Virus record (IMG/VR): IMGVR_UViG_3300009194_000004
Span: 1-64,000 of that record
DNA from: a virus
Length of the DNA: 64,000 bases
Strand: one strand, 5' to 3'
This document shows, piece after piece, positions 42,898 to 52,412 of the stretch. The position numbers and the translations under genes were made by a program. The notes beneath the pieces are model-generated. The model worked only from the letters and a program-made list of their open reading frames with translations, made no database searches and had not been told where the DNA came from. Every line of letters starts with the position of its first letter. The stretch's first letter is position 1.

Positions 42898-44211
42898 ATG
42901 CGGCATTTGAAACATATTTTGGGAATGGAAGGGATTGACACGGTGTCCGACGAGCCGGTGAGTCCCGAACAGGAAGCCGAAGCGGAAGCGGTGCTGGAGG
43001 AAGAGCACCTGCAAGATGACGCGGACTACCAGAAACAGCAGGCCGAGTTTGACGACAGTCAGGCCGCTCGGGAAGAAGCGGAAGCGCTGGAAGATTTCTG
43101 TGGCATTCTGGGTCACGGTTTGGAAACACAAGACTATCAGCCACAGCTGGCCGCTGCGGTCAACGCCTACGCCCGCCGGTATGGGAACCTAGGATTGGAA
43201 GGCAGTGACCAACTGTCTCTGGAACATTACGATCCGGCCGATCTGGAGCAGTTCTACACGGTGTCCCAGGAGTTCTTTGGGAAGGTGTGGCAGAAGATGA
43301 AGAAAGGGTTCAAAGACCGTTTCGAGCTGTCGGTGTCGAATTACCGGGAAGCCGATCGGGACGACCGTCGTCAAGCACGTGCCCGTGCGATGAAAACCAA
43401 AGCCACGGCGTTGCAGCAGCGCCTGAACGAATTGCCGAACGGTAAGGTCACCATCGAACTGGGCGATGCTTTCCGGGTGTTTACGTCTCAAGGTTCCTTG
43501 GTCAAGAACATGGACAAGGCCCTGGAACGCGACGCCAAATCTGTGGAGTTCATTCTTCGCAATTACGTGCCGTCCACTTTGAAGTGGTTGGAAGGCATGC
43601 GGGCAGTGTCGGTTCAGGCGCTGGGCGCAGCATCGATCTCCAGTGACGGCAGCATTGGTCAGGCCAAAGAAGAAGTGGAGAAGTTCTTCAAGAACCGTCC
43701 GTACCCAGGCACGTTACTCACCCGCGAACTCCTCGACGGTAGCGGCTTTGTCAACAACGAGCGTATGCGTTACGATCCGGAGCCTCGCCGTGGGTCGGAT
43801 ACCGCTGACATCATCAACAGTCAGGTTAACACTATCCCGCCGTACATGGGCGACTGCGCAGTCAAGGCGCCGAAGAAAGGAACCGTCACGGTCACTAAGG
43901 CGGAACTGTCGGGCATGTTGAAAGTGATCCACCAGTACGCCAAGCTGTTGTCCCTGTCCAGCTCCGAGACCCGGGGTGTGATGAAGAACCTGCAGGCGGA
44001 TGTCAAGCTCCATTACCCGGAAGGTCAGAACGCACCTTGGATGGGTGCCGATCAGTACGTGGTTGAACGTCTGTTGAGTCTGCTCATGTTTGCGCCAGAG
44101 TTCATCGATTACGCCATGACAGGCACCTATCGCCACATCGGTAAAGTCACCGATGGGGTCTTCTGTGCGGTCGAATGTGCGTTGGCGCAAGTCAACTCCG
44201 ACGAAGAGTAA
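42898..44211 (+). CDS. internal head protein paralog, 437 aa
   Basis: ATG 42898 (MRHLKHILGMEGIDTV) with GAGGAG 11 bases upstream; an ATG at 42880 overlapping the previous stop is in frame but poorly placed. The first 75 residues are strongly acidic; ALEDFCGILGHGLETQDY ... LGLEGSD ... LSLEHYD ... LEQFYTV repeats the pattern of the next gene. C-terminal helical body of about 300 residues. Member of the phiKZ inner-body family. Confidence 0.78.
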   Translation: MRHLKHILGMEGIDTVSDEPVSPEQEAEAEAVLEEEHLQDDADYQKQQAEFDDSQAAREEAEALEDFCGILGHGLETQDYQPQLAAAVNAYARRYGNLGLEGSDQLSLEHYDPADLEQFYTVSQEFFGKVWQKMKKGFKDRFELSVSNYREADRDDRRQARARAMKTKATALQQRLNELPNGKVTIELGDAFRVFTSQGSLVKNMDKALERDAKSVEFILRNYVPSTLKWLEGMRAVSVQALGAASISSDGSIGQAKEEVEKFFKNRPYPGTLLTRELLDGSGFVNNERMRYDPEPRRGSDTADIINSQVNTIPPYMGDCAVKAPKKGTVTVTKAELSGMLKVIHQYAKLLSLSSSETRGVMKNLQADVKLHYPEGQNAPWMGADQYVVERLLSLLMFAPEFIDYAMTGTYRHIGKVTDGVFCAVECALAQVNSDEE

Positions 44212-44218
44212 TCCCAAC

Positions 44219-44265
44219 AACCCGGAAACAGTGCTTTACACTATGAGCAGAAATTCCGGGTTTTT
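44219..44265 (+). terminator. terminator with nested hairpin
   Basis: Outer 9-bp stem AACCCGGAA/TTCCGGGTT followed by TTT; the loop contains a smaller stem AGTG/CACT and TATG. Confidence 0.7.
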
Positions 44266-44304
44266 GCTGCCCTTTAACAATCACGTGATTTTGGAGTAAC
44301 ACTC

Positions 44305-45666
44305 ATGAGTCTACTGAAACAATACCTGTCCATGGAACAGCACAGCGAAGCGCCGGCGGACAGCGAAGACCAGCCCATCGAAGTTCCTGAAGTGGAGCCG
44401 GTGACTGAAGAAGAAGAGTACGAGGCGGAAGAAGTGCTCGAAGAAGTCGAACATGATCAGCGTACTGAAGATCATGAAAGCAGTCGTCGTGAAGCGTTCA
44501 TTGAGGAAGCCGAAGAGGCAATGGAATCTCTGGAAAACTTCCACGACATTCTGAGTCATGGTCTGGAGAACAACCAGTATTCCCCGCAATTTGCGGCCGT
44601 GGTCAGTTCTTCTTTGGAAAGCTACAAGGATGTTCTGGGCCTTGAACATTTTGAACTCGGTCTGGAAAACTACAACAGTGGTAACTTGGAAGAGTTTTAC
44701 ACCGTGGCGCTGGAAGCAACCACCGAAGCGGCGTACCGCATCGGCCATGCCCCCGAGCAGATTATCAGTGCGCTGGTCGACAAGTTCATGGGCGACAAGG
44801 CCATCAACAAACGCCGGAACGCTGCCAAAGCGATCAACAAGAAAGCTGACGCGGTCTTGGAGAAACTGTCCGGCGCCGGTTCTTCTGAGACAGTAACTAT
44901 CTCAATCAAAGGGGTTAATAAGAAATTGTCTCAAGGCGGTTCCTTCCCCGGGAACCTGGTCAACGCAGTTAAGCAAGACCAGAAGTCCGTTGAATTCCTC
45001 CTGGGTAAGTATGCACCCGCCTCCATTACTCGCCAGCAGGAAATCGTCAAAGCGATGATGGAAGGGGTTAAAGACATCCGTTCCAAGAAGGGCGAAGAAG
45101 CATCCAAGCGCGCGTCGAAATTTGCAACCGAACCAACTCCTGAGTCGAAGATCCCGGCTGGTATTAAGGACGGTTCCACATTGTTGGGTGGCGTCAAGCT
45201 TGCAGTTCCGTCGGTCGAGAAAGGCGAAGATACCGCTGCGACACTTCTTGCCGAAGCCAAAGCAGGCAAGATCAAGTTTGAAAGCATCGGTAAGGTCGGC
45301 GATCTCCCTACGGAAGTTGAGCTGAAGGTGAGTGAAGTCCGGACCCTCCTCACTACCGCCAAGGCGTACGCGGTTATTATTGAGAAATCCGGAGATGATC
45401 TCGGTGCGAAACTGAAATCTGGTGTTAAAGCCAGCTCCATGCAAAAGCGCTACACCAAGCATGAGGGTGACTGGTTCGTCAAGGTGTTCCGTAAGAACAA
45501 GGACATCCAGGCACTCCGTAAACTATCGATCAGCTACGGCAAGGTCGGCATCGGTGTGGCTAACGAGACGTTCGGTCACGCACATGACGTGGCCAAGTCA
45601 CTCATCAAAATTGGTGAACGGGCTGCCAAGAAAGCGGGTAAGAAAGAAGAGAAGTCTGAAGATTAA
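44305..45666 (+). CDS. internal head protein paralog, 453 aa
   Basis: ATG 44305 after TTGGAG. Mirror of the preceding gene: acidic propeptide (EEEYEAEEVLEEVEHD), SLENFHDILSHGLENNQY, LGLEHFELGLENYNSGNLEEFYTVALE with several x-L-E processing sites, then a Lys/Ala-rich helical body. The tandem arrangement of four such genes from 40.3 to 45.7 kb points to repeated duplication. A terminator and a TATG promoter follow. Confidence 0.78.
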   Translation: MSLLKQYLSMEQHSEAPADSEDQPIEVPEVEPVTEEEEYEAEEVLEEVEHDQRTEDHESSRREAFIEEAEEAMESLENFHDILSHGLENNQYSPQFAAVVSSSLESYKDVLGLEHFELGLENYNSGNLEEFYTVALEATTEAAYRIGHAPEQIISALVDKFMGDKAINKRRNAAKAINKKADAVLEKLSGAGSSETVTISIKGVNKKLSQGGSFPGNLVNAVKQDQKSVEFLLGKYAPASITRQQEIVKAMMEGVKDIRSKKGEEASKRASKFATEPTPESKIPAGIKDGSTLLGGVKLAVPSVEKGEDTAATLLAEAKAGKIKFESIGKVGDLPTEVELKVSEVRTLLTTAKAYAVIIEKSGDDLGAKLKSGVKASSMQKRYTKHEGDWFVKVFRKNKDIQALRKLSISYGKVGIGVANETFGHAHDVAKSLIKIGERAAKKAGKKEEKSED

Positions 45667-45690
45667 TCGACTTTCTTGAACGCTGATTAG

Positions 45691-45713
45691 AGGGCGCCTT
45701 CGGGCGCCCTTTA
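45691..45713 (+). terminator. intrinsic terminator
   Basis: Perfect 8-bp AGGGCGCC/GGCGCCCT with TTCG loop, then TTATGACG. Confidence 0.8.
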
Positions 45714-45728
45714 TGACGCGTCTGGCCG

Positions 45729-45739
45729 ATGGTATGATT
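45729..45739 (+). promoter_or_regulatory. candidate late promoter (ATGGTATGATT)
   Basis: One base from the 11-mers at 19944 and 24623; lies 26 bases before the tail operon at 45766 and just after a terminator. Confidence 0.55.
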
Positions 45740-45765
45740 AAACTCACCAGCCAATGAGGTGGCCC

Positions 45766-47460
45766 ATGCCCCACGCATTGATCGCAATCCCAGACGTGTA
45801 CGAATCGGTCACCCGGCGGGTGGCGGTCGCCGTCACCGAACAACTCGCACGCATTATGCGCCTTCCTGGGGAGACTCAGGTTTATTTACCCGGCAACACC
45901 GAATCGGTTCCGATGAACGGCGGTAGCTTTGGGAACTGCACCGACACGGGGGTTCGTTTCCCAGCCGAATCGCGACTGGTGGTTCGGTTTAATGAAGAGG
46001 TGGACGAAAACACCACGCTCTTGACGCAAGTGAACAAACCCGAGTACCCGCCCCTGTTTCACGACCAAGAACGAGACATTGTGTTCCGACCGGTGTATCG
46101 GTACGTGTCGCTGATCGTGTCATTGGAGTACAACGCCCCGAACGTGACGTTGGCTCAGCGGTGGGTGGATGAGATGCGTTCCCGGATCTCCATGGGACGC
46201 GCTGAGCTCTATCAGGACCTCGAATACCACTACGCCTTCCCAGTCCCCGTCTTGCACCTGTTATCCCACCTACACGAGACGAGAGAGACGTCTGAGGTAC
46301 CCACCGGACAATCGTTCGAGGATTACCTTAAAGAACACCTGATGGTGCCCACGACCGTGGCGGACACACTGACCAATACCTCGCCGACTCGGGTGGTTCA
46401 GGAACACCAGCACGAAGTGTTGGGGTGGTTCGATTTCACCACCACTCCACCAACGCCTGAAGCGCAAGAACAGGGAAACTACCAAAGCACGATCACCTAC
46501 ACCTTACAGTACAACCGTCCCATGCAGGTGTACTGCCGATGGCCCATGCTGGTACACAACAAGGCCATCGGGAAAAAGTACCGCCCGGAAGTGCCGTACC
46601 AAACGTTCCGTCGGTTGGATCGGAAAGTCAGTACCACCAAAGGCAGTTTCGATGGCCTGCTGGACTTGATTCGTCGAGACAACATTCCGTACATTCAGTA
46701 TCCGGAAATCGATGACTGGGTGCCGGCAACCCAACCCAAGGGCCGACTGACGTTCTTTACCGGGCTGCTGCAATTGAAGAAGAAAGACCGGACGACGTTG
46801 TTGGATTTGTCCAACATGGGGAACATGGCGTTCACGCCGTACTTCCTGGAGTACTTCTACCACATGGGCGATCGCCTGTTCGAGCGGAATCAGGTGTTTG
46901 AGTTCCGACTGTACGAAAACCACCGCTGGCGGACCGACGTTCAACTGAAGATGAAACCCGGCACGGTTACAATTGAAACCGACCGACCGCTGGACTTGGA
47001 AAAGTATTACCACATCCAGATCTCCATTGTAAGAAATTGGCTGCTATTGCCGTACGAAAACATCGAACATCTGAGAAGATACCCTACTGTCCTGTACAAT
47101 ACGTTGAAGGCACTTGGGGTTCCATTGGCGAATCGGGAGTATGACAAACTCCCGGTGGTCGGCAGTGGGTCCAAGCGGTATGACAACCCCGACTACCCTG
47201 GCGAAGGCACCACCCTGAAAGACCCGTCCGAAGGGGGTGAATGGCCATGGCCGTGGCTGAACACTGAGTGGGGTGAGATTCCGTGGGAAGGTGGTGACTG
47301 GGAAAGCCCATACCACACCGGGGTCGTCAAGACCAACGACCTGCGTGATGCGGTTGAGTTGACCGATAACCGGGCGGGTGAACCGATCGACCGGGAGCGT
47401 ATTGGCCCACTGACGGTTCTCTACGGTGAGATACTGGCATTAAAAGCGAACAAGAGGTAA
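45766..47460 (+). CDS. tail/baseplate structural protein, 564 aa
   Basis: ATG 45766 with GAGGTGG; an in-frame ATG at 45754 lacks one. Alpha/beta protein rich in aromatic residues and Arg, with a Gly/Trp/Pro-rich C-terminal part (EGGEWPWPWLNTEWGEIPW). First gene of a tightly packed six-gene unit (gaps of a few bases to 50807, then short) that looks like a tail module. No enzymatic motif. Probable baseplate component. Confidence 0.65.
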   Translation: MPHALIAIPDVYESVTRRVAVAVTEQLARIMRLPGETQVYLPGNTESVPMNGGSFGNCTDTGVRFPAESRLVVRFNEEVDENTTLLTQVNKPEYPPLFHDQERDIVFRPVYRYVSLIVSLEYNAPNVTLAQRWVDEMRSRISMGRAELYQDLEYHYAFPVPVLHLLSHLHETRETSEVPTGQSFEDYLKEHLMVPTTVADTLTNTSPTRVVQEHQHEVLGWFDFTTTPPTPEAQEQGNYQSTITYTLQYNRPMQVYCRWPMLVHNKAIGKKYRPEVPYQTFRRLDRKVSTTKGSFDGLLDLIRRDNIPYIQYPEIDDWVPATQPKGRLTFFTGLLQLKKKDRTTLLDLSNMGNMAFTPYFLEYFYHMGDRLFERNQVFEFRLYENHRWRTDVQLKMKPGTVTIETDRPLDLEKYYHIQISIVRNWLLLPYENIEHLRRYPTVLYNTLKALGVPLANREYDKLPVVGSGSKRYDNPDYPGEGTTLKDPSEGGEWPWPWLNTEWGEIPWEGGDWESPYHTGVVKTNDLRDAVELTDNRAGEPIDRERIGPLTVLYGEILALKANKR

Positions 47461-47466
47461 TGACCC

Positions 47467-48867
47467 ATGGCATTGTTTGATGACGAGCAGGAGCCATCGA
47501 CTCCGGCTCCACCACCAACCGTGAAACCCAAGATCGAGCCCAAGACGTTCGATGGGATCACGGTGGATACCAAGTACACACCCAGCTCAGCCCTGTTGAC
47601 GTGGGTGGAAGGGTCCAACTGGACCGTGGATTATTTCTCACAGGTACTGGGGGCGGACAACGAACCGACCGCTCAGGACCTGCATCGTGAACCGATCTAC
47701 CAACAGTACCGTCGCCTCAAAGCGATGGACCTGAAGGTCACCACCCCCTTGAGTTTCAGTCAAGACCCCAGCCTGAAAACTATGGACGTGCGGGGCAGTG
47801 GTATCACCTACCCGTTCTTGGTTCCGAACAAAGGGGACATGTTCGTTGCGGACATTGGTGATGGACGCATTGGTGCGTTCACGGTCACCGAAGCGACCCG
47901 CGCCACCATCTTGAAAGACTCGGTGTACAACATCGAGTACGCCTTGGTGGCTGAACTGGACAACCAGCGACTGGCGGATCTGGAACGCAAAACCATTGAG
48001 ACGTACCACTACTCACAGGCGTCGTTGATCAGTGGGTGCGGACCGTTCGTTACGGGGGAAGAGAAAGCCCGGTCAGAACGGTACCATGAAATTTACCGGG
48101 AGTTGATCAAGCGGTATTTGACGGATTTCTTCAGCACTGAACACAGTACTTTGTTGGTTCCTGACCAGTTGCGTAAGACGTACGACCACTTTGTCACCCG
48201 GGCGGTGTTGCAGTCCGTGGACACGTCACTGGATTCTCGCCTGCGTCGAGTACGGGAGATGAACGTCTCAGCTGAGCCGGTGATGAAACAACCCACGGTG
48301 TGGGATGCGATCCTGCGCATGGACGACACCCGTTTGTACGGCGCTACCCAGAAGGCCGACCTGGTCACCACCACGTACTTTAAAGGCCGTCCGACGCTAC
48401 AGGCGTTGGGGTACACGGGCATTGATCGACTGGTCTTCCCGATTGACGTGGCCACCGACGTGGACACGCAGTACGACACCCGATACGAAGACCGCGCGGG
48501 GTTGCCGTTCCGGGAAGGCCGTCCCCGTCGTCCGTTACCGGGTGAGCCCAAGACGCAAGCGGAACGCAAGCTACGGTACTTTGAACCCACCCCCATGATG
48601 GAAGGCGTGGACCCGTGGCGCTTACCGCCGGATATTCACCCGGTGGTGAAAGACGAGTACTACGTATTCAGTGAAGCCTTCTACGAGGACGATCGGGACC
48701 AACAATCCAAATTGGAACTGTTGGTTGGTCAGGCGATCCGACGCGAGGCCCTCAACCTCGAAGCCTTGGATGGTCTACTGACCCACATTTACGATTGGGA
48801 CAACCTGGAACGGTTCTACTACTACCCGGCGGTGTGGTGTCTACTGAAACGCGCGGGAGCGAGGTAA
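47467..48867 (+). CDS. tail/baseplate structural protein, 466 aa
   Basis: Starts six bases after the previous gene. The first 30 residues are Pro-rich and likely a linker (STPAPPPTVKPKIEPK). Then VRGSGITYPFLVPNKGDMFVADI and GRIGAFTVTEATRATILKD, a beta-rich domain typical of myovirus baseplate or tail-tip proteins. C-terminal half helical. Exact equivalent unknown. Confidence 0.65.
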   Translation: MALFDDEQEPSTPAPPPTVKPKIEPKTFDGITVDTKYTPSSALLTWVEGSNWTVDYFSQVLGADNEPTAQDLHREPIYQQYRRLKAMDLKVTTPLSFSQDPSLKTMDVRGSGITYPFLVPNKGDMFVADIGDGRIGAFTVTEATRATILKDSVYNIEYALVAELDNQRLADLERKTIETYHYSQASLISGCGPFVTGEEKARSERYHEIYRELIKRYLTDFFSTEHSTLLVPDQLRKTYDHFVTRAVLQSVDTSLDSRLRRVREMNVSAEPVMKQPTVWDAILRMDDTRLYGATQKADLVTTTYFKGRPTLQALGYTGIDRLVFPIDVATDVDTQYDTRYEDRAGLPFREGRPRRPLPGEPKTQAERKLRYFEPTPMMEGVDPWRLPPDIHPVVKDEYYVFSEAFYEDDRDQQSKLELLVGQAIRREALNLEALDGLLTHIYDWDNLERFYYYPAVWCLLKRAGAR

Positions 48868-48870
48868 ACT

Positions 48871-49458
48871 ATGGCACGGGAAAAGAAACCCAAGACGGCC
48901 GCGTACCGGCTGTTCCATTTCAAATACGAAATGCGGATTCCGCAGATCTTCATGTACGGCATGGATTACCTGGAGAAGAACGGGTACCATGTCAGTGGGG
49001 ACGTGGCGCTGGACCGACAACGGTTGATGGAGCCGTCGGTGATGCGCCAAACCGCCGCTGGTTTGGCCATGTTGCACGACGAAGGGGCACCCATCGACTT
49101 TGTGAATGAGCGGGACGCAGTGGATGTGTACGAAGACATTCAGGAGCACCTACATGACTGGGAGCGGGTCGCGGTTCAGGGCATTCACCCGGACGACGCG
49201 CCATCCATTGAAGAATTCCGCCAGCTCGAAGCGGTGGCCTCGGCGTTGTACACCACGTCCAAGTTCTACGAGCCGGACGAGTCTTCCGGTGACCCGCTGC
49301 GCGATCGTTTGATGATGATGAACCGCCGACGCAACCCGGTCCGCACCGAGCGGTACCTTCGTGACAAGATCACCACGGAGAAAGGGGAATTGAAACCCTA
49401 CGTCTCGATCGTGGATCGAATTGAGCGGGCCTTGGTGGAGAATAACCCATGGGCGTAG
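48871..49458 (+). CDS. tail-module protein, 195 aa
   Basis: ATG 48871 follows the previous stop by three bases (AGCGAGG ahead). Helical, with many Arg, Glu and Tyr residues; begins MAREKKPKTAAYRLFHFKYE. Overlaps the next gene by 10 bases. Not recognised; co-expressed with the tail genes. Confidence 0.65.
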   Translation: MAREKKPKTAAYRLFHFKYEMRIPQIFMYGMDYLEKNGYHVSGDVALDRQRLMEPSVMRQTAAGLAMLHDEGAPIDFVNERDAVDVYEDIQEHLHDWERVAVQGIHPDDAPSIEEFRQLEAVASALYTTSKFYEPDESSGDPLRDRLMMMNRRRNPVRTERYLRDKITTEKGELKPYVSIVDRIERALVENNPWA

Positions 49459-50807
49459 ATGCAACCTTATTGATGCGGGAGGTTCAGGCCATTGCCGATA
49501 AGGGCGATGGCTTGCAACACTACCGACTGACCTGTCGGATTCGGGCGGGGAACCATTGGATGTCCCCCATGCGACTGACACATTTCTCACTGGAACGGGA
49601 CTACGAGTCCGCCAATGGCGACGGTGTCAGTTTGGAACTCCAAATGGGTCGCGGGGAATACACGTACCGTATCGTGCCTAACCGGGACGAGCTGTGGGTG
49701 GATCTGACCGCCACACCCCTGTACGAGAACTCCGACATTCAGCGTGGTGATAAAGGCAGTAACACCCGCCGCTACCGAGCGATTCTCGTGGACCAAGAAG
49801 ACGACGCCGTGACGGGTCGCTCGCCTCAAGCCGGCTCGGAGGAAGACCTCAATCGATCCAGCCCTAAGGTAGTCCACTTGCAGTTGATGGACGAAGGGTT
49901 CTACCAATCACGTATGGTGAGTGTGGGTCGGAACTACCGGAAGATTCCACCGGCACAGGCACTCCGTTCATTGTTGACCGAAACCCGGAGTCTGGTGACT
50001 GGGAAGGACCAGCAAAAGATCCGAGGGGCGGATCTGGTGGAGGGGTTCAACACCAAACCCCGAGAACAGATCGTCATACCCCATGGGACGCCGCTGCTGA
50101 AGGTTCCCAAGTTACTGCAAGAAGAGGAAGGGGGTATCTACCCCACTGGGTTGGGGTGTTATCTACAGGACGGTCTGTGGTACATCTACCCGTTGTATAA
50201 CCTGGAACGGCATAAGAAGGACCCCCGGGTCCTGACGGTGTTGAATGTCCCTCCCAACCGGTACCACGGTGCCGAGCGAACCTTTCGGAAAACCAAGAAC
50301 CAAGTGGTGGTGGTGGCTACTGGGAACATGGCGGGCTACGACACAGGTCTGTACGGTCAGTTGAACGAAGGCAACGCCATGCGGTTCATGGACGCGGACC
50401 AGCTACTGAACCCGGTGGAGCATGGCGACAACAAAGCCATTGCTCGTCGTCAGGACAACATGTTCGAATTCGAAGGGGCAAAGCTGAAGTCCGGTTTCTC
50501 CAACGCGCGTTGGGCACCGGAGCGGGCGACCTCCAACCCGTTCAAGTACTACAGCAAACTGGCCCACCGGAAAGGTCGTTACGTGTTGGTTCAGTGGCAG
50601 CACGGGGATTCGTCGCTGTTGTACCCTGGAATGCCTGTGAAATTTTTAACTAACGCCAACAATGAGTTGAAGACACTCCACGGTGTGTTGGTTGGGGTCC
50701 ATGAACAACGGATGGCCCAAGAGCCCGGTCCGGTCAACAGTCGGTACCCGGCGATCATCACGCTGAAACTCTTTTTGGAACGCGAGGAAACGCGACCACA
50801 ACAGTAA
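49449..50807 (+). CDS. tail/baseplate hub-like structural protein, 452 aa
   Basis: ATG 49449 within the end of the previous gene. The protein contains an IPHGTPLLKVPKLLQEE...GIYPTGLGCYLQDGLWYIYPLY segment, whose layout (short helix followed by Gly-x-Tyr strands) is like the LysM/hub portion of gp27-type baseplate hub proteins, and a final region KYYSKLAHRKGRYVLVQW. The assignment to the hub is tentative; structural role in the tail is more secure from context. Confidence 0.6.
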   Translation: MGVDATLLMREVQAIADKGDGLQHYRLTCRIRAGNHWMSPMRLTHFSLERDYESANGDGVSLELQMGRGEYTYRIVPNRDELWVDLTATPLYENSDIQRGDKGSNTRRYRAILVDQEDDAVTGRSPQAGSEEDLNRSSPKVVHLQLMDEGFYQSRMVSVGRNYRKIPPAQALRSLLTETRSLVTGKDQQKIRGADLVEGFNTKPREQIVIPHGTPLLKVPKLLQEEEGGIYPTGLGCYLQDGLWYIYPLYNLERHKKDPRVLTVLNVPPNRYHGAERTFRKTKNQVVVVATGNMAGYDTGLYGQLNEGNAMRFMDADQLLNPVEHGDNKAIARRQDNMFEFEGAKLKSGFSNARWAPERATSNPFKYYSKLAHRKGRYVLVQWQHGDSSLLYPGMPVKFLTNANNELKTLHGVLVGVHEQRMAQEPGPVNSRYPAIITLKLFLEREETRPQQ

Positions 50808-50817
50808 GGTGCGGTAG

Positions 50818-51090
50818 ATGTTCAATAAAAAACAACGAATCATTGACCAGCTTCGGATGGAGCTGTCCATGTCCGAACAGTCCTTGAGTGCCCTGCGGGA
50901 GCAACGGGACAAAATGGTAGCGGAGATGTTCCAGAAAGATAAGAAAGTGGAATACCTGCAAGGCGAGTTGGTCAGTGCTCGGCGTGACGTGGATTCCCTG
51001 CGTGGCCGCATTGGTCAACTGCAGGACCGTCGTTGGTTCAAGAAACCCCAGTTGTCCGGATTGAAACGGTTGATCGGTCGTCAACACTAA
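50818..51090 (+). CDS. small coiled-coil protein, 90 aa
   Basis: ATG 50818. Residues 5-75 are continuous heptads (MELSMSEQSLSALREQRDK, then LQGELVSARRDVDSLRGRIG), followed by a basic Trp/Pro tail. Sits 10 bases after the hub-like gene. Could be a spacer or assembly factor for the tail. Confidence 0.7.
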   Translation: MFNKKQRIIDQLRMELSMSEQSLSALREQRDKMVAEMFQKDKKVEYLQGELVSARRDVDSLRGRIGQLQDRRWFKKPQLSGLKRLIGRQH

Positions 51091-51099
51091 GGAGGGTGC

Positions 51100-51465
51100 A
51101 TGCGTTGCTTCATTGCCAACGAACGCACCGCCTTGGACGACATGTGGCAACGGCTTTCTAAGGACTACTACATCGACCCCGACTTGACCCTCATGCTGGT
51201 GGAGTCACTCGGGTCGTATTTGTACATCCGGTGGTATTTGGAACAACGCAACGAGGCGCACCACATCGACGTCTATCTGGACGACCTGATGGAAGCGGCG
51301 TTGTTGACTCATATTCCAAGGAATCAGATCCTGGCGTGTTGGGACCAAATCTACCGAGCGGTTCATTCGTCATTGTGGGAGTTCCACCAGAAAGCGGGAA
51401 CGATACGTGGCGTGAACCCCCTCTTGGAAAACCACCACTTGTTGGGGTTAATGGTGTTCTCATAG
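51100..51465 (+). CDS. hypothetical protein, 121 aa, related to next two genes
   Basis: ATG 51100 after AAGGAGG. Layout MRCFIANERTALDDMWQRL ... LMLVESLGSYLYIRWYLE ... DDLMEAALLTHIP ... CWDQIYRAVHSSLWEF is shared in outline with the genes at 51557 and 51965, so the three are a tandem family. Soluble, helical. Unknown function. Terminator follows. Confidence 0.65.
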   Translation: MRCFIANERTALDDMWQRLSKDYYIDPDLTLMLVESLGSYLYIRWYLEQRNEAHHIDVYLDDLMEAALLTHIPRNQILACWDQIYRAVHSSLWEFHQKAGTIRGVNPLLENHHLLGLMVFS

Positions 51466-51467
51466 AT

Positions 51468-51491
51468 GGGGTCCCCAAGGGACCTCGTTTA
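51468..51491 (+). terminator. terminator
   Basis: GGGGTCC/GGACCTC (one GU pair) hairpin followed by GTTTATG; ends the tail unit. Confidence 0.65.
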
Positions 51492-51515
51492 TGACGAATC
51501 CAGTGTCCGTTACAT

Positions 51516-51534
51516 CTATATCACCCTAATGAAT
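51516..51534 (+). promoter_or_regulatory. candidate early promoter CTATATCAC-N5-TGAAT
   Basis: Perfect copy, 23 bases before gene 51557. Confidence 0.6.
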
Positions 51535-51556
51535 CGACCCACAGTAAGGCAGAGTC

Positions 51557-51955
51557 ATGCGCACGTTTTTCATTCATGTTGATCCAGTCATGTGGACCAA
51601 CCACTTCCTTCCGGCGTTTTGTGAACAACTGGAGGATGCTCCGGATACCGTGGACTGTTTGATCGGGATCGTCCGGGAATACGTCTTGTTCCGTCACGAG
51701 ACCACCAACAACATCTTAGAGGGCGTTGTCGATGGGGCTCAGGAAACGCCCGAGGAAATCACAACGTTGGTCTTGGACAACGAGAACATCACGTACGTGG
51801 ACATCCCACATTTCGCCACACTGTTGGAAGATCTGTATCGATCCATTTACACATCCCTGGCACAGGCTGGCCCTGCGGAAGGTTTCCGGAACTTCCAGAC
51901 CCATCAAAGCGACACGGTCTTGACGGGGTTCAGCGGGTGTCAGGTATTACAGTGA
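51557..51955 (+). CDS. hypothetical protein, 132 aa, tandem family
   Basis: ATG 51557, AAGGCAG upstream. Opens MRTFFIHVDPVMWTNHFLPAF, very like MNRFFIHADRRLWEDHLLPGF of the next gene, and both continue with a D-T/F-hDC hh.hh..Y..FR helix and a final LYRSIYTSL / LYCSIHPDL. Recent-looking tandem duplicates driven from an early-type promoter. No known domain. Confidence 0.7.
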   Translation: MRTFFIHVDPVMWTNHFLPAFCEQLEDAPDTVDCLIGIVREYVLFRHETTNNILEGVVDGAQETPEEITTLVLDNENITYVDIPHFATLLEDLYRSIYTSLAQAGPAEGFRNFQTHQSDTVLTGFSGCQVLQ

Positions 51956-51964
51956 GGTAACCCC

Positions 51965-52378
51965 ATGAATCGGTTTTTCATTCACGCCGACCGGCGGTTG
52001 TGGGAGGATCATTTGCTCCCCGGCTTCTTCACCCATTTGGAGTTGTCTCCGGATTTCATTGATTGTGTCATGGCGGCAATCGAGCATTACATCAACTTCC
52101 GGTTTTCACCGGACAATCTGGACATCATCGACAACCCCGAAGTCCGACACGCGTTGGTGTGTTCGATTCTCAACGACGAAGGTCTGATCGACGTGGACAC
52201 TCACACGTTCACGGACCTGATGGAATTGTTGTACTGCTCCATCCACCCCGATTTGAAAGACGTCCAACAGCGACACAATGTGTACTTTGTGGAGACTGAG
52301 TACGCAGGGACATCCTTGATTGGATTCACCGGGGAAATCTTCAATAGAACCCAAATGACACCTATATCACCTACATGA
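51965..52378 (+). CDS. hypothetical protein, 137 aa, tandem family
   Basis: ATG 51965 after GAGGTAA. Duplicate of the 51557 gene with the same N-terminal and C-terminal landmarks, and a shared THxxTDLMELLY region. The last 17 bases contain the next early promoter motif, so the gene overlaps a regulatory element. Confidence 0.7.
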   Translation: MNRFFIHADRRLWEDHLLPGFFTHLELSPDFIDCVMAAIEHYINFRFSPDNLDIIDNPEVRHALVCSILNDEGLIDVDTHTFTDLMELLYCSIHPDLKDVQQRHNVYFVETEYAGTSLIGFTGEIFNRTQMTPISPT

Positions 52379-52380
52379 AC
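52362..52380 (+). promoter_or_regulatory. candidate early promoter CTATATCAC-N5-TGAAC
   Basis: The element lies inside the 3' end of gene 51965, 33 bases before the 52413 start; a partial second copy (CTATATCCG) follows at about 52389. Confidence 0.55.
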
Positions 52381-52412
52381 AAAGCCACCTATATCCGAAG
52401 GAGGGTATCATC

